A stretch of 43,598 nt of DNA from Phascolarctobacterium_A sp902463975. Its GTDB lineage: Bacteria > Bacillota > Negativicutes > Acidaminococcales > Acidaminococcaceae. The first letter of the stretch is position 1, and the number at the start of each line of letters is the position of its first letter. Positions 1 to 7,789 of this stretch are shown here, in pieces. The stretch spans positions 1 to 43,598 of the forward strand of contig NZ_CABQHJ010000025.1 in assembly GCF_902463975.1 (NCBI RefSeq), written 5' to 3'. The notes under the pieces were generated by a model. That model searched no databases. It was not told the DNA's origin and saw only the letters and a program-made list of their open reading frames with translations. The translations under genes were made by a program, and so were the position numbers.

Positions 1-598
1 CTTTTTTTACATTAACAAGGCTGTCATACTTACGCTGATGAAGGGTGATAAGGTTATCTAATTGTTGAAAATATGCACCAATTATCTCCTGTTCTTCAAA
101 GTCAGGAACATCAACAACAAATTCTTGCATATCAGAAGCAAGAATGTGTTTGATTGTATTACCTGTTGTAATGCCTTCTATTTTTTTCTTGGCTTTGTTC
201 GTTTGATACTGATAATTTAAAAAATATGGGTTCACTTTTTCTTTTTGGTTTCTGAACATTATCAAGGCATGTGCTGCTGAATTGTCCAATTCTTCAGGGA
301 TTACAGCAGCATGTCCAACATGACCTGACTGAACCATAACCATATCACCAGTATGTAACCACTTATCTTTTTGCTTTTCATAAAACTCATCATTTATGAA
401 AATTTCAGAGTTTCTATTTATCTGTCCATCTTTAATGTTATTGGATTCTAAATAAAAATGCCCATCTTCGACATAATATGGCGTAGCTGTTCCAACAAAA
501 GCATTTCCTATGTTTTGATAGATACCAGATAACTTACGCTGTTCCCAAGCATCAGTAAATCCTTTAAACCTAATTGCAGGTTTTGTGTTTTTAGCCAT
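1..598 (-). CDS. hsdS: Type I restriction-modification specificity subunit HsdS (partial)
   Basis: This is the DNA-recognition subunit of a type I RM system; it binds HsdM and sets the target sequence. About 199 N-terminal residues are in the window and the gene runs off the left edge. The opening (MAKNTKPAIRFKGFTDAWEQ) is typical of HsdS, which often starts with FxGFxxxWExxKL. The first target-recognition domain follows, with a GDMVMVQSGHVG stretch, and then the conserved helix region around EEQEIIGAYFQQLDNLI. The ATG lies one base after the hsdM stop, so the two genes are translationally linked. Whether a second recognition domain or repeats follow cannot be seen. Confidence 0.93.
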   Translation of the reverse strand, partial: MAKNTKPAIRFKGFTDAWEQRKLSGIYQNIGNAFVGTATPYYVEDGHFYLESNNIKDGQINRNSEIFINDEFYEKQKDKWLHTGDMVMVQSGHVGHAAVIPEELDNSAAHALIMFRNQKEKVNPYFLNYQYQTNKAKKKIEGITTGNTIKHILASDMQEFVVDVPDFEEQEIIGAYFQQLDNLITLHQRKYDSLVNVKK

Positions 599-599
599 A

Positions 600-3170
600 T
601 CATTCACCTTGTAACAACGCTTTAAATTCGTTGATACCTTTCATGTCAAAGGTGCTGCCAGTAAGCTCGTCCAACATAGCACACAGCTGTTGCTCTGTTT
701 CGTCGATTTCGGCATCAATATCAGCGTATGTAAGAGCATATTTTTTCTGCAAAGCAGTGAGCTTGCTAACAAGGTCGTCAACCAATGTTTCCGGCATTTT
801 ATTCAGATTAACCATCAAACTATCAATCCATTTCTTGTGTAGCAGATCTTTAACCTGTTCATTCGTAAGAGATTCAATAGTTTCCTTAGTCAGCAGGTGC
901 AGAGCAGTGCTAGCAGTCTTAATACTTGCTTTCAGCTCTTTTTCCTCTTTAAGCAGATGGTTAGCCTGGGTCAGTTTAGCAATAAGCTCCCTAATTTCTA
1001 CGGACTGATCTTCCAATTTAAGCTCTTTTATCTTTTTAGGAATTTCTTTAGCTACAAAAGCAGTAGCGTCATCATTTAATGCAGCTTCACAGCTATTCTT
1101 GTCATCTTCGCTCATTTCTTCAAGAATAGCTTCAATCTCAGCAGGTATTTCAGCCAAACGTGCTTCTTGCTTCTTTAAGGCTGTGCTTTCCTGTACCAAA
1201 ATATTATCTTGTACTAAAGAGAACGGCAATACACGTCCAATCCAACCGTCCTGGACTTCCTGCTCTTTATTATCTTTCTTTTTTAGTACCATATTAGGGT
1301 CAACTTTTTTGGTAGCACAAAAGCCTTCTGTCTGGATAATTTCCAAATCGACGGCAATTTTACTCCATTCGTCATCTAAAAGCTGGAAAGCAGCGTACTT
1401 ATCTACCAAAGGTATACCAGAAAGCTGGGTAAAAATCTTATCGCTGATGATATTTTCTTCTTTGGCAATAGCTACCTGTTCTGCCTGTTCAATCAGCTCA
1501 TGATGTAAATAAGCAGGAAAGCCAGCAAAAGCATCAGCAAAGCTGTTTTCAAAAGCAACTACATCAGCATGGCTTCTGATAGCTTCCTTAATATTATCAG
1601 TAGTCAGCTGGGTATAAGGAGTATCACTTGCTTCAAATAATGCTTCCTGTAAATTGGGGAAAGCTTTCCAGTAATCATCTAAAGCGGCAAGTTCTGCTTT
1701 AGGAATACCGCCAAACATGGAAGCATAAATATCCCAGCTTTCAGCAGCTTCAGAAGAATCTACATAACGTGGGATATTTAGGTTGTAATCATTCTGACGG
1801 ATTTCTTCACGGCTCACCAGTTTAGAGTATTTGGGAATTTCCAGTCTGTTAATTACAGTATCAGCAATACGTTTAATGTCGGAAGCACGTAATTTATTGT
1901 TTTTTCCCTCTTTAGCAAAACCTTTAGAAGCATCTACAATAAGCACATCAGTGTTGCTGCGTTTCTGTTTAAGAATCATAATGATGGTTGGAATGCCTGT
2001 ACCAAAGAAAATATTTGCAGGCAAGCCTATGATAGCGTCAATGTGGTTATATTCGATAAGGTTTTTACGGATTTCTCCTTCTTCACCACCACGGAACAGA
2101 ACGCCATGAGGCAGAACGATAGCCATAATACCGCTAGGCTTGATGTGATAAAGGTCGTGCAGCAAGAAAGCATAGTCGGCTTTGCCTTTAGGAGCAAGAC
2201 CAAAACGCTCATAGCGGACATCACTCTTCGGTGTCCATTTCTGGCTGTACGGAGGGTTAGACACTACTGCATCTACATAGAGCGGAGTGTAAGTAGTTTC
2301 TTTATTGGCTTCATCAAAGTACGGCCAGTCATCTTCCAAAGTATCGCCGTTGCGGGCAACGATATTATCGGGTTTAATGCCACGCATAACCAGATTCATA
2401 CGTGTCAGGTTATAAGTATTAGATTTAAGCTCCTGAGCGTAGTATTTGATATTGTTGCTGTTGCCGATACGTTTAGCAACGCTTTTACCTATATTGATTA
2501 AAAGAGAGCCAGAACCGCTGGTAGGGTCATAAATCTCAATATATTGGTTGTCCTTTAAATGGTCAGAAATAATTTCACTCATCAGCAGAGATACTTCGTG
2601 CGGAGTGTAGAACTCGCCAGCCTTCTTTCCTGCATTAGCGGCAAACATACTAATCAGATATTCATATATGAAGCCCAGTACATCATAATCCTGCTTTCCG
2701 TCCATAGGAATATCTTTTATCAAGTCTAATAGCTCTTTGATAGCTTTTGTCTGAGAACCAGAGCTATCGCCCAGCTTACTCAGACCTGTCTGCAATGTTT
2801 CAAAAATACCCTGAAAAACTTTCTTATGGGATTCGCTAATCAAGCGGCTAAAAGCAGATAAAGCGTCACGGACATTGCTGACATCAAAATCACTGTCTTT
2901 GTTAATCCAAGTGGAGAACAGGTTGTTGTAATCAATAAAATAGCCAAGATTGTCTTGTACCCACTCTACAGTATCGGCGTCAGATTCCACTACTGTCGCA
3001 ATAAGCTCTTTGTCATAACCATTGCTGTACAGAAATTTCTCTTCGGCATCAGAAAGGTACTTATAAAAAATAAAGCCTAAAATATAGTCCTTGTATTCGT
3101 TTGCTTCGATTTTTGAACGCATTTTATTTGCGGCTTCCCAGATTTTGGTAGCGAGCTGCTGTTTATTCAT
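600..3170 (-). CDS. hsdM: Type I restriction-modification methyltransferase subunit HsdM
   Basis: This is the N6-adenine DNA methyltransferase subunit, 856 aa. It has an HsdM N-terminal helical domain (about residues 5-150), the GEFYTP segment near 186, the SAM-binding motif DPTSGSGSLL near 215 and the catalytic NPPY near 305. Classical HsdM proteins are about 500-550 aa. The extra 330 or so C-terminal residues are charged and helix-rich, probably coiled coil, as in a longer HsdM subfamily. The ATG is preceded by AAGGGTGA. hsdS follows one base after the stop. No hsdR is in view; it may lie left of the window, otherwise this would be a methylation-only pair. Confidence 0.95.
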   Translation of the reverse strand: MNKQQLATKIWEAANKMRSKIEANEYKDYILGFIFYKYLSDAEEKFLYSNGYDKELIATVVESDADTVEWVQDNLGYFIDYNNLFSTWINKDSDFDVSNVRDALSAFSRLISESHKKVFQGIFETLQTGLSKLGDSSGSQTKAIKELLDLIKDIPMDGKQDYDVLGFIYEYLISMFAANAGKKAGEFYTPHEVSLLMSEIISDHLKDNQYIEIYDPTSGSGSLLINIGKSVAKRIGNSNNIKYYAQELKSNTYNLTRMNLVMRGIKPDNIVARNGDTLEDDWPYFDEANKETTYTPLYVDAVVSNPPYSQKWTPKSDVRYERFGLAPKGKADYAFLLHDLYHIKPSGIMAIVLPHGVLFRGGEEGEIRKNLIEYNHIDAIIGLPANIFFGTGIPTIIMILKQKRSNTDVLIVDASKGFAKEGKNNKLRASDIKRIADTVINRLEIPKYSKLVSREEIRQNDYNLNIPRYVDSSEAAESWDIYASMFGGIPKAELAALDDYWKAFPNLQEALFEASDTPYTQLTTDNIKEAIRSHADVVAFENSFADAFAGFPAYLHHELIEQAEQVAIAKEENIISDKIFTQLSGIPLVDKYAAFQLLDDEWSKIAVDLEIIQTEGFCATKKVDPNMVLKKKDNKEQEVQDGWIGRVLPFSLVQDNILVQESTALKKQEARLAEIPAEIEAILEEMSEDDKNSCEAALNDDATAFVAKEIPKKIKELKLEDQSVEIRELIAKLTQANHLLKEEKELKASIKTASTALHLLTKETIESLTNEQVKDLLHKKWIDSLMVNLNKMPETLVDDLVSKLTALQKKYALTYADIDAEIDETEQQLCAMLDELTGSTFDMKGINEFKALLQGE

Positions 3171-3433
3171 AAAAAAATCACCCTTTAATGTAAATTTATG
3201 GTCTAAAAAATGACGGTATCTTACCTAATAAGTATAGCACAAAAAGGTAGATAGTAGAACGGCTACTAAAAAAGTATGTAGCTTACCATGCTGTTTAACA
3301 GTTGAATTTACCGCTCTGCTTATTTATGCCACTCTTAGTACCTTTTTGAGCCATCTTATGCTCAGTTTTGCCCAGTTCCCCTCTTCATGCGCCTAACATA
3401 TCAATAAATGTATGTTGGAAGGAGGTGGTAAAA

Positions 3434-3616
3434 ATGCAAAAAATATTAGTTACTGTAGCGGAAGCAGCCTGCTTATTGAACTATAGTACCGCTACAATTT
3501 ATAAACTGATCAATTCTGGTCAGCTTCCATATATCAAGAAAGGTAAAAATTATCTTATACCGTTTAAGCATTTGGAAGCGTTAGTAGAACACTCTCTGCG
3601 TTATAAAAAGCCATAG
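3434..3616 (+). CDS. Excisionase-type small HTH DNA-binding protein
   Basis: This 60-aa protein is almost entirely one MerR/excisionase-like winged-helix domain (HTH_17 type): VTVAEAACLLNYSTATIYKL, then GQLPYIKKGKNYLIP, the usual recognition helix and wing. A longer reading from 3368 is open, but the ATG at 3434 has a strong AAGGAGGTGG ribosome site just upstream, so it is chosen. It is likely a recombination directionality factor or a small regulator of the element. It diverges from hsdM and sits upstream of a second HTH gene of the same kind. Confidence 0.8.
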   Translation: MQKILVTVAEAACLLNYSTATIYKLINSGQLPYIKKGKNYLIPFKHLEALVEHSLRYKKP

Positions 3617-3671
3617 CAGCCCTATTGAAAATAACCAATTCAAAGAAATCTGTGTGCATTAAAGGAATGTC

Positions 3672-3690
3672 AAAGTTAACATAAAGTTAA
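3672..3690. repeat. Tandem AAAGTTAA repeats one helical turn apart
   Basis: AAAGTTAA occurs at 3672-3679 and again at 3683-3690, an 11-bp period, 28 bp before the ATG of the second small HTH gene. Same-face repeats like this are typical of cooperative binding by small excisionase-like proteins. The role as a binding site is inference. Confidence 0.4.
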
Positions 3691-3717
3691 ATATATATTG
3701 AAAGGGGTATAATAGCT

Positions 3718-3903
3718 ATGTTTGAAGAATACAGTGATATGCTGACTGTAGATGAGGTAGCAGAGATTCTAGGGGTAGGCAAAAACTCAGCTTACGAAAT
3801 TTTCCGTAGCGGCGAAATGGATTGCTTTATGCTAAAGGGCAAATGGAAAATTCCTAAACAGGCACTCATTGACTACATACATAAAAAAGCTTATCAGAAA
3901 TAA
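3718..3903 (+). CDS. Excisionase-type small HTH DNA-binding protein
   Basis: This 61-aa protein is a single HTH_17-type domain: MLTVDEVAEILGVGKNSAYE for the helix-turn-helix, then GKWKIPKQALIDYI for the wing and last helix. It is related in design, but not closely in sequence, to the product of 3434..3616. AAAGGGG lies about 10 bases before the ATG. It could be a regulator or recombination directionality factor of the element. With the gene at 9074..9298 it makes three HTH proteins of this type in one element, so which one serves the integrase cannot be told from sequence. Confidence 0.8.
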   Translation: MFEEYSDMLTVDEVAEILGVGKNSAYEIFRSGEMDCFMLKGKWKIPKQALIDYIHKKAYQK

Positions 3904-3906
3904 ACT

Positions 3907-3932
3907 AAGCGTCAGCAGCAATACTGACGCTT
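3907..3932 (+). terminator. Hairpin after the small HTH gene
   Basis: AAGCGTCAG (3907-3915) pairs perfectly with CTGACGCTT (3924-3932) across an 8-base loop, three bases after the stop codon. No T-run follows directly, so this may be an RNA-stabilising hairpin or weak terminator, backed by a second hairpin downstream. Confidence 0.5.
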
Positions 3933-3955
3933 AAACTGTCTATTAAAACAGTAGA

Positions 3956-4022
3956 AAATATGCCACAGCTCCTAACCTTTTAATCGGCTTATTGGTGTGG
4001 CATATTTTTCTTTTAAATTTTA
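3956..4022 (+). terminator. Terminator-like hairpin between convergent genes
   Basis: AAATATGCCACA (3956-3967) pairs with TGTGGCATATTT (4006-4017), followed by a T-rich tail. The loop is long (38 bases). It lies between the plus-strand HTH gene and the convergent viroplasmin-like gene and could serve both. Confidence 0.5.
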
Positions 4023-4056
4023 GAGTTTTGTAATGACTGCCATAAAAAGCTACATA

Positions 4057-4344
4057 CTAAAAATGGAAATAATTATGATTTGTTGCGGATGTTTTTTCAA
4101 CATATAACTCTTTCTTGATCAAATCCTCCAGACTACAGAATTTAAAACCGAATTTATACCTACTGTCACCATCAAACTCGTCAACAATCCAGTCATACGC
4201 ATCTTCATAACTATAAAAGCCTTTATGGCGTTCCCGTCTGAGATTTTTCATATAAGTCTGACAATCAAGCCAGTTATTCGTAAGTGCATATCCGTTAGAA
4301 CCTACGACTGCGTAACAGCTAAATTTTTTATTTTTTTTTGACAT
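4057..4344 (-). CDS. Standalone viroplasmin / RNase HI N-terminal-like domain protein
   Basis: This 95-aa protein is probably last in the mob operon, 15 bases after the relaxase stop. Residues about 8-52 match the pattern of the caulimovirus viroplasmin / RNase HI N-terminal domain (Cauli_VI): YAV-V-G..GYALTNNW.DCQ, then a basic segment, then GFYSYEDAYDWI. In RNase HI this domain binds RNA-DNA hybrids and dsRNA. No RNase H catalytic domain follows, so it is a free nucleic-acid-binding module. The remaining C-terminal 40 residues are not recognised. A role in mobilization (for example, coating processed DNA) is inference. The domain match is by eye. Confidence 0.6.
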   Translation of the reverse strand: MSKKNKKFSCYAVVGSNGYALTNNWLDCQTYMKNLRRERHKGFYSYEDAYDWIVDEFDGDSRYKFGFKFCSLEDLIKKELYVEKTSATNHNYFHF

Positions 4345-4359
4345 GGTAAACCCTCCTTA

Positions 4360-4866
4360 CTAATTTTCTAGATTTTTGTCGGCACTATAATACAAGAGCC
4401 GGCTAAATCCATATTGGTTTAAAATATCGCTTACGATAGTTTTTAGCTGGAAAAGCTCCTTCTTACCTAGCTGTAACTTATAGCCGTCAACATAACGTAC
4501 CGAGTTAATAACAAAATGGGCATGAAGGTTATCAGTATTGCCATGTACCGCATAGGCGATCTGGCAACAGTATTTATTAAACATCATATCGGCAATAGCT
4601 CTTGATGCACTCTGGAAGCGTGCGACATCATCTTGGCAGATAATCTCTGCTTCCATTAAAGATACTATGATTTGTACATATTCACTGCCTCCTCGTTTGT
4701 TATAGGCTGCTTTGACCAACAGCATATCTCTGGTAGCCCTAAATGGATCAGCACCGACAGCATCATAATACAAGACCAAATCGTTATGTTCTTCATTGCT
4801 GGCAATATACTTCACAATACCGTCCAGCGTTCTGTACGTTCCGTTTAACGCTCTTAGAGTAGACAT
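4360..4866 (-). CDS. Small MOB-family relaxase
   Basis: This is a relaxase/mobilization nuclease-type protein that would nick oriT and attach covalently to the 5' end. The metal-binding histidine triad is clear: HGNTDNLHAH (H108, H115, H117), followed by FVINSV and a K.L segment, as in motif III of MobA/MobP-type enzymes. The candidate nucleophile is Y20 in VKYIAS (motif I). Full length is only 168 aa; the family is usually 300-500 aa or more, so this is little more than the catalytic core, without helicase or primase parts. It follows the MobC-like gene by 3 bases and precedes the viroplasmin-like gene. Confidence 0.85.
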   Translation of the reverse strand: MSTLRALNGTYRTLDGIVKYIASNEEHNDLVLYYDAVGADPFRATRDMLLVKAAYNKRGGSEYVQIIVSLMEAEIICQDDVARFQSASRAIADMMFNKYCCQIAYAVHGNTDNLHAHFVINSVRYVDGYKLQLGKKELFQLKTIVSDILNQYGFSRLLYYSADKNLEN

Positions 4867-4869
4867 TTT

Positions 4870-5244
4870 TCAACCTCCTAACATTTTAAAAATATCGTCT
4901 TTTATACTGTTAAACTCTGAATTAACTTGATTAGCTTGTTTTTTCTCACCTACTTCCAGCTGATTTATTCTTTCTTGTAACACGACTATTTTTTCAACAA
5001 TCTTAGAATCAATATTGTAAATTACTGCCTCCTTCACAGCTTTCTTTATAAAATCGGTTTTGCTCATGCCAGCCATTTTACTTTTATTCTCGATCTCCAG
5101 AAATTCTTCGTCTGTAACCCGAATATTTACCATCTTAGTAGACTTTTGGCTAGGTTTTTTAATTTTGTTTTGAAACTTAGTTTCTTCAGTGTTGATTTTA
5201 TAATATAAAATTTTCGGTGTACTTTGCTTTAGGTTATATGACAT
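4870..5244 (-). CDS. MobC-like relaxosome accessory protein (ribbon-helix-helix)
   Basis: This 124-aa protein is basic at its N-terminus, then has a ribbon-helix-helix-type segment (MVNIRVTDEEFLEIENKSK, then AGMSKTDFIKKAV), and a C-terminal helix likely to form a coiled coil (VEKIVVLQERINQLEV). MobC proteins bind oriT, open the DNA and load the relaxase. The start has GGAGG 7 bases upstream. The relaxase starts 3 bases after the stop, so the pair is co-transcribed. By analogy oriT should lie in the non-coding DNA just upstream (5245-5645). Confidence 0.78.
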   Translation of the reverse strand: MSYNLKQSTPKILYYKINTEETKFQNKIKKPSQKSTKMVNIRVTDEEFLEIENKSKMAGMSKTDFIKKAVKEAVIYNIDSKIVEKIVVLQERINQLEVGEKKQANQVNSEFNSIKDDIFKMLGG

Positions 5245-5484
5245 ATCAAACGCCTCCTTGCTTCAAGATGCTTTACAAATACATATCTAGTATAAAACAC
5301 CCCCTTAGCTAACAACTTTTCATTCATTTCATTCTACATCATTTAGTGATATACACAACTGCTTCTACCTCTTTCCTATGCCACCCTGCATATACTATAT
5401 ATAACTATCTATCTATTTTTTAATTTATTGTTATATATTATTTAAATTATAATAATGTAGTTTGAGCTTTTATTAGCTCTTTAT

Positions 5485-5517
5485 AAAAAATAAAAAGACT
5501 AAGATTATCTCTTAGCC
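5485..5517 (-). terminator. Intrinsic terminator downstream of the helicase-like gene
   Basis: Reading leftwards, GGCTAAGA pairs with TCTTAGTC (one G-U pair) across a 5-base loop and is followed by TTTTTATTTTTTATAA. It would end the transcript of the 5646..7709 gene and insulate mobC. Confidence 0.75.
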
Positions 5518-5534
5518 TTTACTATAGAAATAAA

Positions 5535-5581
5535 CCGCCCATCTGCGAATGCTTTTAATAAGACAATTCGCAGACAAGCGG
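5535..5581. repeat. Interrupted palindrome, 9 bp plus 4 bp arms
   Basis: TCTGCGAAT (5542-5550) is the exact inverse of ATTCGCAGA (5566-5574), with a 15-base loop. Outside these, CCGC (5535-5538) pairs with GCGG (5578-5581) across three-base internal loops. There is no adjacent T-run in either direction. Candidate roles are oriT, an origin hairpin or an extra terminator stem for the helicase gene. Confidence 0.55.
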
Positions 5582-5645
5582 CTACTTCTAAAAACTTCAC
5601 ATATAGTCAATCTGGTTAAAATTTTCTTCCCGATGCACTTGGCTT

Positions 5646-7709
5646 TCACATAGCATTTTCATCAAATGAAAGTTCAAAGGTGTTATCAATCAATTTAAGG
5701 AAATCTTCTTTGCTTAGTGACTGAGAATCAGGATTACTACTTGTTTCGTTCTTACACTCATGAGCAATTTTTTCTATTTCATCTTTTGGCTTAACAATAA
5801 CTCCCATGATATGGTTAGCATTACTGAATTTATCTAAAACTTCTTTTTCAGTGTATCCCCTGCTTAAGTCACGGGTACGTATAGCATTACATTTTGTTTT
5901 CTCCACTTTGTAATCTAGCCCATAATCCAGAAAAGTATTTTTATTCCACGTATTAGTCATCTTATATTTTGGAGCGACGATTTCAAAAAAAATATTATAG
6001 GCATATTTAAGAGTACGTATAGCTGTTGAATTAAGTTCATGGACTTTATCCGTATCGCTTACCTTTTTTTGTTCACAGCATTTTTCGATAAAGTATTTTA
6101 AGGGATTATCTATCTCACTGCTTTGAGAATCCTCAATATCAGCTTGTTCCTTTTTCAATAAGCTAATACCATATTTGGCAAAGGCTGTCAACATAAAAAA
6201 TTTTTCGTAATCGCTCAAATCGGTTTCGAATCCAAAAAGCCGCTTGCCTTCTGGGATGTTCTGCGCTAAATCAAATTCTGTATAACTTAGCCCATCATAA
6301 TCTTTAAATTCATTCTTTTTAGCAGCAATAAAAAGATAACTCGTGTCAGATACTAGCTCCTGTTTTCCCAACAACTGGCTGTCATGAACGATTTTCTCTC
6401 CTTTTAACAGTTTTATGAAATACTCCTTGTTTTTTATTTGGGTTAAGTCGTCCGTAATATTCAAGAAGCGAGAATACAGCCTATCCTCTAAGAACTTACC
6501 AGTATTATTCTCGTTAGATAATTCCTTGATAGTATGTTTAGTAACACCATAGTATTTAGAATCTTTAAGCTCGTCCTCAGACGTTTCATTGTGTACTAAT
6601 TCTCTAAACGTATCTAAATCTCTACCTTGTATGCCACCGGACGGTACACCAAGTAAAAACAACGACAGGATAAATTCACGAACAAATTGCGTGTTATTAG
6701 CCGTGATTAACATTACATTATTGATTGGCAGTCGATTGTTTTTACAGATTTCACTTCCCAGAATAATACCAGCTACTAATTTAGCGATATTATCAAAATA
6801 ATCCTTACGCCCCGCAGTAATCACATACAGTGCATTGAATAGTTTTAGTAATTTTGAAGAATCTTTTGTTTTTAGGTTGCTGAAAAAAGGATATAAACCT
6901 CGGCTTTGTGGATTTGGCTCATATGGATATAGCAATAACCCGCGATTAGACGCTTCTTTAAGCAGGGCTACCTTAACCTCGTACATTAGCCTCGTGTCGC
7001 TCCAACGGAAAATTTTTGGTACGAAGCCATGTCGTTTGGCTTTTAATTCATTCAGAATATCATTGATTATCGGTAAATGCTCTCCGTCAGATGTATCAAT
7101 AAGCCGGAACAATTCTAAATTGTTGAACACTCCCTTAAGTTTTCTGTCGTCGGAGAAAATATAGCCATTACTATTACTTAATAAAGTAATATTTCCTTCA
7201 AAGTCATATATTGGCCAAAAACGTTGTGCCTGCGAAATCATTCCGTTTCTACATAGAAGATTACAGGTGTACCAAGGTACGTTCTCAATCGCTTTTAGAT
7301 ATTGTTCGCTTAGCTCTCTAGCATAATTCTCCACAAACTCAGAAATTACTATTGTAGGTATGGGTTTACCAGCATTTTCTGGTTTGTTTAAAAATGCTTC
7401 ACATGCATTCTCAATGTTACCATTGTTTTGGCCTAGAAAGTAATTTATGTAATCGCAAGCCTGTGCAACACTGTAACAAGCGGGTTCAATAGCTATATTA
7501 AAATTTTTACTTTGAAAAATTTTTTGTAGCATTGCTTTGGCTTGGTAATAGCAGTTCGCTCTGCAATAAAAATTTTTCAGCGTTTGAGTTCTTCTATAAG
7601 CTCTTAACCCCTGCCTGCTCTCCTTTTTCTCTTCGGGAATAACAGGATATTCGATTTTATCCATCAGAGCGACCAATCCCTCAATATTAGATTTAGTAAG
7701 GTTAGACAT
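5646..7709 (-). CDS. Divergent P4/D5-like (SF3) helicase-type protein, probable element replication protein
   Basis: 687 aa from the ATG at 7709, which has GGAGGT 7 bases upstream; an ATG at 7742 lacks a ribosome site. No strong family motif is intact, but the order of segments matches phage/plasmid P4/D5 helicases: a hydrophobic strand and loop at about 331-354 where Walker A should be (NNVMLITANNTQ, then EFILSLFLLG), a Walker-B-like strand FLNITDD near 415-421, then LKGEKIVHDSQLLGK and the strand SYLFIAAKKN where 'lTGGDpi...p..N' normally lies, and the usual C-terminal layout from PLKYFIEKC to a basic end. The GKS of Walker A is absent. The N-terminal 230 residues are not recognised; no primase motif is evident. 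The assignment is inference from by-eye alignment. Confidence 0.5.
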   Translation of the reverse strand: MSNLTKSNIEGLVALMDKIEYPVIPEEKKESRQGLRAYRRTQTLKNFYCRANCYYQAKAMLQKIFQSKNFNIAIEPACYSVAQACDYINYFLGQNNGNIENACEAFLNKPENAGKPIPTIVISEFVENYARELSEQYLKAIENVPWYTCNLLCRNGMISQAQRFWPIYDFEGNITLLSNSNGYIFSDDRKLKGVFNNLELFRLIDTSDGEHLPIINDILNELKAKRHGFVPKIFRWSDTRLMYEVKVALLKEASNRGLLLYPYEPNPQSRGLYPFFSNLKTKDSSKLLKLFNALYVITAGRKDYFDNIAKLVAGIILGSEICKNNRLPINNVMLITANNTQFVREFILSLFLLGVPSGGIQGRDLDTFRELVHNETSEDELKDSKYYGVTKHTIKELSNENNTGKFLEDRLYSRFLNITDDLTQIKNKEYFIKLLKGEKIVHDSQLLGKQELVSDTSYLFIAAKKNEFKDYDGLSYTEFDLAQNIPEGKRLFGFETDLSDYEKFFMLTAFAKYGISLLKKEQADIEDSQSSEIDNPLKYFIEKCCEQKKVSDTDKVHELNSTAIRTLKYAYNIFFEIVAPKYKMTNTWNKNTFLDYGLDYKVEKTKCNAIRTRDLSRGYTEKEVLDKFSNANHIMGVIVKPKDEIEKIAHECKNETSSNPDSQSLSKEDFLKLIDNTFELSFDENAM

Positions 7710-7789
7710 AACAGGCACCTCCAATATAATATAACTAAGCATATTATATCACAGCTGCCTGTCAGTCTTTTAAAATACTTCTATCAAAC

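Larger units (their letters stand above)
5245..5645. other. Non-coding, very A+T-rich segment (candidate oriT/origin region)
   Basis: This 400-base gap lies between the start of the mobC-like gene and the end of the helicase-like gene. It holds the mobC promoter region, an extremely A+T-rich tract (about 5385-5500), a leftward terminator (5485-5517) and a large interrupted palindrome (5535-5581). Position next to mobC/relaxase suggests oriT, and an A+T-rich tract beside a replication helicase gene suggests an origin. I could not recognise a known nic-site consensus. Confidence 0.45.

Noticed and set aside
1..598. Phase-variable hsdS inversion system
   Set aside because: Only part of one hsdS is present, with no inverted hsdS copy in the window, and the only recombinase belongs with the tRNA att site.
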